Source: Kappaphycus alvarezii (Eukaryota > Rhodophyta > Florideophyceae > Gigartinales > Solieriaceae). From it: a stretch of DNA of 64,000 nt. Below, one piece after another: positions 56,403-64,000 of this stretch (position 1 is its first letter; each line of letters begins with the position of its first letter). The position numbers and the translations under genes are program-made. The notes below the pieces were generated by a model, which saw nothing but the letters and a program-made list of their open reading frames with translations, was not told the origin of the DNA and searched no databases. The stretch is taken from positions 248,001 to 312,000 of the forward strand of contig NADL03000492.1 in the NCBI GenBank assembly GCA_002205965.3. Reading direction: 5' to 3'.

Positions 56403-57758
56403 ATGGTGCGCCTATTCCTTCTATCCCTGGCAACTTTATTTCTTCTCTCCTCAGCAACTTCTTTTCCTGAGTGCTCACGATGCCACCGAAGTTCTCAATG
56501 CCGCAGTCGAAAGTGTTGGGGCTCCAGGTGCACTGACGGCTCCGTGGCCTCATTACTTCGGTGTGGTTTTCTCGAGGAATGTCGTCAATGCTCATCATCC
56601 TTCTCCTGCTCAACTCAGAGTTGCATCAATGGTCGTTGTATCTTCCGAACTTCGTCATCTTTCGCCAAGTGCTTTGGACCCATCTGCTCCGATTGCAGTT
56701 CCAACTTCGATTGCGCCTCGCTGGCATGTGAAAATGGCAAATGTGTAGATGGATCCGCTTCGAACTCTCCGCAGTGCTTTCCACAGCCCACGCGCCCACC
56801 CAGGAAAGGAGAATGTGAACCGTGCGGTGGGAACTCTGAGTGCAGCAGTCGCAGCTGTCGCCGAGGAAGATGTGTCAACGGTTCCATTGCTAACTCTCCG
56901 CAATGCTTCCCAACCCCGCCACCGAGGAAGGCAGAATGCGAACCATGTGGGGGGAACTCAGAATGTCAGAGCCGTGCCTGCCGCCGCGGCAGGTGCGTCG
57001 ACGGCACTATTGCAAACTCCCCACAGTGCTTCGGTACTGCCCCGCCGAGGAGGCCAGAATGTGCGACTTGCGACATGAACTCGCAATGCCAGAGCCGGGC
57101 TTGCCGACGTGGAAGGTGTGTTGATGGTTCTATTGCCAACTCTCCTCTATGCTTCCCGACACCACCGCCGAGGAGAGGTGAATGTGAGACGTGCAGCTCG
57201 GATGGACAGTGTATCAGTAGAGCATGCCGACGAGGGAGATGTGTCAATGGGAGCATTATGAATTCGCCGCGCTGCTTCCCTCGAGGCGAATGTGCTCGCT
57301 GTCGCTCTGACGAAGAGTGCCGATCGAACAATTGCTTCCGACGCAGATGTACTTTCCGTACCCGGGCCTCACGCTTGCGTTGCTTCCCGCGACCGTCGCC
57401 TCCCGCCAGCCCTACTCCGACTCCGACTCCAACACCATCACCCATTGGAGGAGAATGTTCCGCCTGCAGCAGGAACGACGACTGCATCAGCGGGAAGTGT
57501 TGGAACCATAAGTGCGTGATTCGTGACAGTCGTGCGTCGTTAGAACGGTGCTTTGGTCTCTTGCCTGAGTGTTCGCGCTGTCATCGGGATAGTGATTGCT
57601 CAACATTTAAATGCTGGGGATTCCGTAGCTCAGACATGAGATGTGTGGTTCGAGACAGTCGTTCATCTATACACAGATGCTTCCCAGGAAGCTCATTCGG
57701 GAATGACGATGATGATGATGATGATGATGATGACGACGACGATGACGATGATGACTGA
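56403..57758 (+). CDS. Secreted protein with ten six-Cys modules and a poly-Asp tail (copy 2)
   Basis: 451 residues, single exon, paralogue of the gene at 32.1 kb. The signal peptide (MVRLFLLSLATLFLLSSATS, 1-20) has diverged from copy 1. Ten C-x2-C-x5-C-x4-C-x4-C-x10-C modules follow, with the same Pro/Thr linker between modules 8 and 9. From about 56,665 to 57,690 I count only about 13 differences from copy 1. The C-terminus reads CFPGSSFGN followed by 17 Asp residues, coded by a mix of GAT and GAC, then stop. A secreted, disulfide-rich protein ending in an Asp run could bind calcium or other cations. That is inference. The start is supported by the signal peptide and by conservation. Confidence 0.9.
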   Translation: MVRLFLLSLATLFLLSSATSFPECSRCHRSSQCRSRKCWGSRCTDGSVASLLRCGFLEECRQCSSSFSCSTQSCINGRCIFRTSSSFAKCFGPICSDCSSNFDCASLACENGKCVDGSASNSPQCFPQPTRPPRKGECEPCGGNSECSSRSCRRGRCVNGSIANSPQCFPTPPPRKAECEPCGGNSECQSRACRRGRCVDGTIANSPQCFGTAPPRRPECATCDMNSQCQSRACRRGRCVDGSIANSPLCFPTPPPRRGECETCSSDGQCISRACRRGRCVNGSIMNSPRCFPRGECARCRSDEECRSNNCFRRRCTFRTRASRLRCFPRPSPPASPTPTPTPTPSPIGGECSACSRNDDCISGKCWNHKCVIRDSRASLERCFGLLPECSRCHRDSDCSTFKCWGFRSSDMRCVVRDSRSSIHRCFPGSSFGNDDDDDDDDDDDDDDDDD

Positions 57759-57838
57759 TCGCCCTGAGGTCAATTGCTAATTCTTGCAATCTTTTGTAGA
57801 CCGTTATTGCTCTTTCTTAGTAAAAAATGAAACTATTC

Positions 57839-58549
57839 CCTCAAATGTCTCTACTTTCCCCGTACTAAACTTGCCAAACTTTTCGCAGAATACATCAGTG
57901 CTTCAAATCCAACTTCGGCTTTAATCATGAGTAAAAAGCAAACATTTAGAGTTCTTAACGGCCAGTTCAGACAAATCCGGGGACTACTCAGGTCGATAAA
58001 GTAACAGAGGCATACTAGCTGCTGGGGACCGACAGACCTTCATAAACTACCACCAGGTTTTTTCCAATTCGTATTGACAAAAGGACCATATGTAGCAGCC
58101 GAAGAAAGCAGTACTGTTTTTTACCATTTTCGCTGGGAGTAATGGCATTCACGTCCATATTAGCATGTGTAGTTTGGACAGTGCTAACGGGCGGGATGAT
58201 GGGGTAGAGTACTTCGTCGTCTGACACTTCTAGCGAGGGGAAACAGGGCTAACCAAAGTTGATTTCGCCCAAACACCATTGCAACATTGATGTCAGTGAT
58301 AGCCAAAATATTCTTGAAGTCGAATGAAGGACAGGCGACTCATTCTTGAGCTCAAATACGTCATTACTCTTATTTTCAAGAGAACGAAACTTTGCCCTCA
58401 TTTTGAACGGGGGGAATTTGAGTAGGTTTGTAATTGTAAAGTAGGAATTTGCCAGAGTTCGGTCAATTTCTCTGTCAAGATCATGCATAGTAAATGTGGG
58501 CTTACAAACAAATTGACTCACAATGCGCAGTGATCAGGAAAGTGAGGAC
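57839..58549. other. Unassigned stretch
   Basis: Minus-strand open frames at 58,015-58,227 and 58,249-58,521 (70 and 90 residues) lack a recognised domain. No repeat family seen. Confidence 0.3.
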
Positions 58550-58970
58550 TTTCAACCCGATGTCCTCTCTGAATGCGGTGCGAAATGCAACGCAGAGAAG
58601 ATATCAATCTTTTATCGCGACCTCCGCCAGAGGTAGGCTCGTACCTGTGCCAATCTCCAGTCTTGGAGGTTGGCACCCAGATGCATGTGCAGTGCTAAAT
58701 GACGTGGTAAGGAACGTGGCCGTGAGGACAATGGAGACGTACAGAGAGGTTCGGGGTGGTTTGATGCAAAGGCACGATGCAGCAGCCGTCATGTCCAATG
58801 CGGCCTGCTTGATGGCTGGCCTGAAGGCGGTCTTTCAGGGAGTGTAGTTCCTCCCCCATTACTGTGTCGGCACACCTTTCTGAGACGATTGTAGTTGCCT
58901 TGAAAACTTTAGGATAAATCGTATATATCTTCCAACAGTATAAACATCCAAAACTTCCCCCGTAAAACCC
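58550..58970 (+). mobile_element. LINE B 3' end, reference copy for the family tail
   Basis: Plus strand: AVRNATQRRYQSFIATSARG, RLVPVPISSLGGWHPDACAV, LNDVVRNVAVRTMETYREVR, LMQRHDAAAVMSNAACLMAG, stop at 58,847. The C-terminal helical block following a GGWHPDA motif is typical of the ends of LINE ORF2-type proteins. The frame may be open from 58,494. The tail (58,848-58,970) carries CCATTACTGTGTCGGCACAC, TTGAAAACTTTAGGATAAAT and CCAACAGTATAAACATCCAA and ends in TTCCCCC. This tail defines the short repeats found across the window. RT is absent (5' truncation). Confidence 0.75.
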
Positions 58971-59177
58971 CTCCTCCGTCTCGGGAAATAGGAGTCCTAC
59001 ATCTCTAATCAATTAAGTACCCCCAAAATCCCCCTCCTGCAAAAGAGTTTGCAATTGATGGAACTTCAGGGACACTGACAACTTGTACAGTTACTTGCGG
59101 GTCTCCTCCACGAACCAATGTTTAAATCGTTCTTCCTATCGAATAGAGTGACCAAATTGTAAAGCACGTTGATAGGG
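58971..59177. other. Short unassigned gap between LINE B and family C copy 5
   Basis: Holds AAGTACCCCCAAAATCCCCC near 59,017. No gene. Confidence 0.3.
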
Positions 59178-60320
59178 GTAAATCGTCGGGAGAAGAGATA
59201 CTTAGAACCAACTTCCCCAAGAAGGAGGTGTTGCAAGCGACAAAAGTGCTACCGTGGTATAGCTGAACGAGCAAGAAGGAGTGTATATGGAAGAGAGTTG
59301 AGAGGGCTACAAACGAGTATGAAAGGGGCAGAGTCTACTAGTGATGCTCTGTGAGCAGCGTAGGAAAAAGTTTTCTTGGGTCTGAAGTTGACTCTCAACT
59401 TCCTACTACTCGGGACTTGACTTGAAGTTGTCCGCCAACTTGCTTGACCTCCACAAGAGGAAGCAGTTTACTCAGCTTATATTGACTTTTTGGGTACCCC
59501 TAAAGTCTCAAAGAAACATACTAAGAACCATAAAATGCATCAAATGGAATCGTGTGAACGAGAAAGACTAACAGCAGATAATATCAAGATAAATATCTAG
59601 ATTCTTTCCTTCATGTCTTAGTCCCCTACATCAGAGCCAAACAGTTCCCCTAAAATATCCATTCCACCCAGGCAGTCCACACAAATATCCGCGAACGGCT
59701 TAGAATTCTCCATTGCCTCCTGTGAAATATCTGGACCACTGAGGACGTCCCCATCCGGTTCCGGAGTCGGAACCACCTGGTCCATATTTTTTGGCCCCTT
59801 CCCCAGTAATCCAGCACTTTCCATGTCTCCCTCCCCCTCATCCTCCTCATCATCCTCTTCTCTTCTCTCGTCATCCTCTTCAGAAGAGTCAGAGATCACA
59901 ATTACTCCCTCAGTCTCCCCTCCTTTCTCCATGGGAGCCCCCCCACCGTTATACAATAGTTGTTCCCACGGATCCACCCAGTCCTCCTCTTCATCCTCCT
60001 CCTCCTCCTCTTCCTCTATCTCCCCTTCTCCCTCCTCCTCCTCCTCTGCCTCTTCTGCCTGCTCGAAGCAGTTACGGCGGACCCACTCCCGGACGCGTTC
60101 CCGGTCCAACCTTCTACAGTAATCATCGTAGTAGGTTGGACATTTGCCATCAGGGCCAAAGCGTTGAGTGGACGACGGCCTCGGGATGACTTGGTGATGG
60201 TGAGGGAAGGACGGAGGTTGGTCATGTTAACGGCTAAAAGAAGGGGTGAGCCGATGGGGTAGTTGATGGCGGGGGGTTGCCCCAACGACGTCGACTTCGA
60301 AGTTTAAATACTGCGACGTC
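59178..60320 (-). pseudogene. Acidic-protein family C, copy 5 (best preserved)
   Basis: Minus strand. The N-terminal part starts at 60,225 (MTNLRPSLTITKSSRGRRPL, NALALMAN). One frame change then leads to YYDDYCRRLDRERVREW and the long frame 60,109-59,618 (163 residues from the internal MDRERV). That frame has a Glu/Asp-rich stretch (about 20-45), WVDPWEQLLYNGGGAP, then VIVISDSSEEDDE (59,909-59,873), which fits the SUMO-interacting motif pattern, more acid residues, MDQVVPTPEPDGDVLSGPDI, and the conserved end FADICVDCLGGMDILGELFG. A TATA-like AGTTTAAATACTG lies near 60,302. With the frame change it is a pseudogene unless the internal start is used. A nuclear, SUMO-binding role is inference only. 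Confidence 0.65.
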
Positions 60321-60576
60321 TTCGAAAAGTATGTCGACCTTGGACGTATACAGTAATGACATCTATTAATGACACTGTGTCTCAAAATAAATAATCAACT
60401 CATGAATTTGCCACACTCATCCAAATTAAAAATATCTTGCAAATTCAGGAACTGTAAAAAATATCTTGCAAATCCCGATACTGTATCCAAATTTGGTCCT
60501 TCTCTAGATTTTTTTTCGTGTGCAAATTTTGCCTACATCACGCCCTCCAACTCAAGACGAACGTCCCGGCTCGTCT
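60321..60576. other. Short gap between family C and the gypsy element
   Basis: AT-rich. AAAAATATCTTGCAAAT occurs twice in close tandem (60,427-60,443 and 60,456-60,472). It may include the 3' untranslated part of the gypsy element, but no LTR was recognised. Confidence 0.35.
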
Positions 60577-61640
60577 TCATTGTTCTTCTTCTGTTTCCGT
60601 TAGTGTTCGCTGTCTTATTGATAAAATGTAAGGTCTTTCAAACGGGTACGGATGCAACTGATTACCAATATGATGCTCCAAAAAGTAAGTTTGCATTACC
60701 GGTACCTCACTTTGTAGCATAGCCTCATATATTGATTTGAAAACATCGAGGTGGGGTTGAATACATTCTTCCTCCGTGACTCTTCCGAATCTTCCAAGAG
60801 TGAAAAAATATATATGATATGCAAACTCTTCTGGAAGATGCCGGAGGAATGGATGCCGATAAGAAAAGAAGACACGCATCATCAAGAATGAATCTTCGTA
60901 AGATAAGTGCGGTCCATGTAGCGCCCGAAAACATAAACAGATGCTTATCATGAAATAAGAAATGACCTGTGCATCGTTCGCGTCCTCAGAGATATTGCGC
61001 AACCAAAAAGATAATCTTTTTCTTCCAACTGTATGCTGTGCATGGTTGTGAAGGAGGGCTAGAAACGAAGTTGTGGCGGGCTGTCGCGATGAATGGCCCC
61101 GACCGGGTCCTGGCGTATTGGGACCTGCACGAGGTCTTCTTGGGGGACGACCAGAACCTCTTCTGGGCGGTTTGTTGTCTCCCGAAGGTCCTCCTCGGGT
61201 CATCATCACTGATTCGGGAGGATCTTCGCCACCCTCAATGTTCCCAATTTGTGGCGGGGAAACATAAGGTTCCCATAAGGGATATGGGACCAGTCGATAT
61301 TCCATATCAGGGGGTAAGCTGTAACCTCTCAGTTGCACATCTTGGTTGTTCTTGAGAAATACGTAAATTGGACGGATAATATTCAGATACGTTTGCGACA
61401 AGTCTCCAGCAGCTACCATTCCATATCTTCCTATAGAGTAATGATATATTACCTCCACAAACTCTGGACCTGCTTCCGTGAACCTTCCGTTTTGGAGTGA
61501 AAATAGAACTCTTATTAATAGTCGGAAATCTTCCTCAGGTAGCAATGGTCCGTTCAACGTACGAAAACATAGGCATATATTAATGTAGAAATGGATGATT
61601 ACGTGGAGTTCGTAGTAGTCCCGCGTAATCGAGATGATCC
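60577..61640 (-). CDS. Unrecognised ORF with a tandemly duplicated domain, behind gypsy integrase
   Basis: 326 residues from the first ATG (61,557). The open frame reaches back over the integrase end, and the first repeat starts in that overlap. Two related domains are seen. Landmarks in the first: GEKGAWEWIISI, YINICLCFRTLNGPLLPEED, FVEVIYHYSIGRYGMV, YPLWEPYVSP. In the second: GRKRLSFWLRNI, MISICLCFRALHGPHLSYED, YHIYFFTLGRFGRV, YPFERPYILS. A basic Pro/Gly/Arg-rich linker (PPRRGSGRPPRRPRAGPNTP, about 130-165) joins them. No known family is recognised. Both domains share aromatic-rich helices. A fragment of the first domain lies at 13.4 kb behind another gypsy remnant. Accessory or structural roles are possible. 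Part of a fossil element. Confidence 0.6.
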
Positions 61641-62278
61641 ATTCCCAGGCTCCTTTTTCCCCCCATAGGAATCATTCTATAGTTAAAGATGAGTATGCCC
61701 CGTGGTTGCGCATAGTCCTGTGTGAGAAGGAATTCTTCAGGCCTTTGATGGTAAGGGACCAGACGACGTGCATGAATGGCCCTCCTTGATCTCTTCCCTG
61801 AGCTTGAACAGAGCTTATAATGCGGGTGTCTTTCCTCCGTGACGATGCAAGGGTTCGAGTACTTTGTTTGGAAGGCCGGCCACTTCACAGCCTGCTGCAT
61901 TGCTTTTCCATGTACTACAAGTACTTTAGAGCCGACTGAAAAGGTTTGAACTGGAGGCTCTTCATCCTTATTTCTTGTCTGTGTTAGCGCGCGGTGTGAT
62001 CTCCAGCCTTCGGTGGCCAGTAGTTCGACTTCTCTACTCTTTTCGTTGATATTATTTGTTCCTATGCCTCTCTTTAACATTCTAGGAGCCCTTCCGTACA
62101 TTAGCTCGAATGGTAAGCGTCCATTTCTTCCTCTTTTTCGACGATAGCCGTATAACACTTTTGGTAAGGCATCTCCCCACTGGATTGCATTCTCCGACAT
62201 AGTTTTCGATATTGCTCGTTTGATGGTTCCAACCATTCTCTCCGCTTTCCCATTTGACATAGGAGCGTATGCGAGAAC
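60577..62278 (-). mobile_element. Ty3/gypsy element, 3' part with extra ORF (fossil, cut by Copia)
   Basis: On the minus strand, the integrase C-terminal half (62,278-61,580) is followed by an extra ORF (about 61,640-60,577). Integrase evidence: APMSNGKAERMVGTIKRAIS, WGDALPKVLYGYRRKRG, LPFELMYGRAPRM, the standard end of the gypsy integrase core. The 5' part is displaced by the Copia that starts at 62,279. No LTR was found on the 3' side. These two frames look largely open. Age uncertain. Confidence 0.75.
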
Positions 62279-62535
62279 TGTCTGCTAGTGGGCCCTGGCG
62301 CTTACACCCAAGTCGTTCCGACAGTTCCTCCTCCTCTGGCGTACAGCCACGCAGACTATACAGTCATCCCCTTATTAGATTCAGCCACACCTATTTAGAG
62401 CGTCGCATGCCTTATGCTTATGGTCGATGAAGTCATCAAAACATGATGTAAACGTCGACACGACTAGTACTTATGGATAGTCTTTAGTAAAGAAAAAACG
62501 GGGCATCGGACCCAGACGACTTTCGCCAGATGCCA
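62279..62535 (+). repeat. 5' LTR of the second Copia
   Basis: About 257 bp, TGTCTGCTAGTGGGCCCTGG...GCCAGATGCCA (TG...CA). The left edge is where the gypsy integrase frame stops matching. The partner LTR lies outside the window, so the right edge is a best estimate. Confidence 0.65.
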
Positions 62536-62538
62536 AAA

Positions 62539-62556
62539 GGTTATGGGCCCAGAGCT
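62539..62556 (+). promoter_or_regulatory. Primer-binding site of the second Copia
   Basis: GGTTATGGGCCCAGAGCT, just behind the LTR. It differs by one base from the site of the first Copia. Confidence 0.65.
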
Positions 62557-64000
62557 AACGTAAACCCTGCTCAGCAACTTTCATCCAGGCGCTATCAACC
62601 CTCCCTGCCGGAACCGTCTCAACATGGCCGATCACGATGAGAAGATTCGCATCCGCGCACTCGACGACAAAAGCGACTACTCGCTATGGCGCATTCGCAT
62701 CGTCGCCGCTATCGAAGCGAAAGGACTGAGAAGGACTTTGTCGATATCTTCATCAAGAACCGAGGGAACTGCCTGGACCGCTGCCGCAGATGTTACTACC
62801 AACGACGCGGAACATCGACGCAAAGCGAGCAACCTGATTGTCAGTACGCTCAGCGATCAAGCGCTGCGCGTCGTCCGTGCTGTCGTTATTAATCCGGCCG
62901 AGATGTTGGCAAAGCTCGACCGACGGTACGACTCGCGTTCTATCGCCTTGAAGATTGACAACATGTCGGAACTCGTTTCGACGCGGTAAAGTAGTCTGAA
63001 AGACAACATGTCGAAACAAGTCGACAAGATAGCCGCGCTGGTGGAGCAACTCCTCGACATCGGGACGACATTCGATGACTCCCTCGCTATTTGCATACTT
63101 GAGGCGTCCGTTGACGTACTCGACCTGCAGTCGGTGACTGCCGCGATCAAGACACTGGCAAAATCCGATATCACGTGGGAAGAAGTGCCGAGCCGTCTGA
63201 TTGAAGGAGCCAAGTCGTTATCGTCAAACGGGTCGCAAAACGGCAGGGCAAGCGCGGCGCACAATGGCTGTCAGAACTGTCATAAGATGAGCCATTCGAC
63301 GGCGCAATGCCTTCTCAACCCGCTTGATGAGAATAGCCACGTTGATGTACCGTCTGAAGTCGTCAAGATTATCCTAGATGGGAAGCCCCGCAAGCCGAAG
63401 GAAGGTCGAGAATCTGACAGTCGTCGCAAGAAAAAGAAGGACGAAGAGCGTTACACCATGGCGCGCGGCGGTACGTCACACAACGGACTGAAAGCCGACA
63501 GGATGATGCTTGATAGCGGGACGACGTCGCACATCACGCCGCACGAAGACCGCGTACAGTCGAAATCGCCATGCTACACAAAGATCAAATTGTCTAACGA
63601 ATTGACAGTTAGCGCTAGCCACAAAGGCGTGCGCGAAGTACTCTTTCCGACGGACTCCGACACCCGAAAGGTTAGCCTGTCAGACACACTCGGTGTCCCT
63701 GATGCAGGCATGAGCCTATTGTCGGTACCATCGTTGGTGAAAAAGGACATTGGGGTACTGTTCATCCCGAGACGTGCCATCCTCCTCGGCTTGCGAGACG
63801 ACATGTCGACACTCGGCTACGCTGAAAAAGACCGCGATGGACTGTTCTACGTATGCGACGACGGTTCGACATCACTGCCTCGCCTTTCCGACTCGGAAGA
63901 AGACAAGGTCTCCGCCATGATGGCCATCGCGAGAGACATGCTCGAGACAGATCCGACCAGTTGCGAAGCCGCAGAAGACGGGGAAGCCAGTATGTACCCA

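Larger units (their letters stand above)
55580..57838 (+). repeat. Segmental duplication, copy 2 (Cys-rich gene and flanks)
   Basis: Counterpart of 31,280-33,512. Flanks keep only patches of identity. The downstream match (TGCAATCTTT-GTAGACC-T) ends near 57,838. Confidence 0.75.
62279..64000 (+). mobile_element. Second Ty1/Copia element, 5' part (fossil, continues past the window)
   Basis: LTR 62,279-62,535, primer-binding site 62,539-62,556, then gag from 62,624 (MADHDEKIRIRALDDKSDYS, LWRIRIVAAIEAKG, the Copia gag start), a zinc knuckle near 63,261-63,300 (CQNCHKMSHSTAQC), a protease motif near 63,500-63,540 (MMLDSGTTSHITPHE), and the start of the pre-integrase region at the window edge. 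At least one break. It is inserted in the integrase of the gypsy element that runs the opposite way. Its sequence is much more GC-rich than that of the first Copia, so it is a different family. Confidence 0.85.

Noticed and set aside
59791-60262. Pro-, Ser- and Leu-rich plus-strand frames
   Set aside because: Antisense reading of the acidic tract of family C copy 5.
1-64000. CRISPR arrays, tRNA or rRNA genes, bacterial operons
   Set aside because: No regular spacer array, no cloverleaf or rRNA sequence recognised, and gene and element types are eukaryotic.

Overview
The window reads as repeat-rich nuclear DNA of a eukaryote. It holds at least four classes of retrotransposon, a decayed hAT transposon, large gene-free stretches, and only two convincing host genes, both single-exon and encoding secreted proteins. 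Intron-poor genes among Copia, Gypsy, tyrosine-recombinase and LINE elements would suit a red macroalga or a similar protist. The lineage cannot be fixed from the sequence, and I hold that guess loosely. No rRNA, tRNA or CRISPR was seen.

Layout: 0-9 kb has short LINE tails, two copies of a dispersed acidic-protein gene family (family C), a LINE A end and a decayed hAT transposon. 9.3-13.5 kb is an old Ty3/gypsy remnant. 13.5-20.4 kb is an inverted repeat made of LINE A ends, with a 4.66 kb Copia element inserted in its right arm. 20.5-27.0 kb is a tyrosine-recombinase retrotransposon with split direct repeats (A1-ORFs-B1-A2-B2). 27-31 kb is mostly unassigned, with LINE fragments. 31.3-33.5 kb carries Cys-rich gene 1, followed by a LINE A end that was itself hit by LINE B. 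34-36.7 kb is full of LINE B tails. 36.7-50.9 kb is AT-rich, with no recognised gene and no copy of the local repeats. 50.9-54.1 kb has two more family C copies. 55.6-57.8 kb carries Cys-rich gene 2. 58.5-60.3 kb is a LINE B end plus the best family C copy. 60.6-62.3 kb is the 3' part of a Ty3/gypsy element with an extra ORF of duplicated domain structure, and from 62.3 kb a second Copia begins and runs off the window.

Main points of interest: (1) An unrecognised domain of about 130-145 residues, duplicated in tandem, lies just after a gypsy integrase at 60.6-61.6 kb. A fragment of it follows another gypsy integrase remnant at 13.4 kb, so it looks like an accessory ORF of this gypsy lineage. 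(2) Two secreted proteins have ten six-Cys modules each. Their module-coding DNA is about 99% identical while their flanks have diverged, which suggests gene conversion. They differ by a C-run indel that decides whether a poly-Asp tail is made. (3) A five-copy family encodes acidic proteins carrying a SUMO-interacting-type motif, and its copies move with their own TATA-like promoter. (4) More than a dozen short orphan repeats resolve into 5'-truncated tails of one LINE, several with visible target-site duplications.
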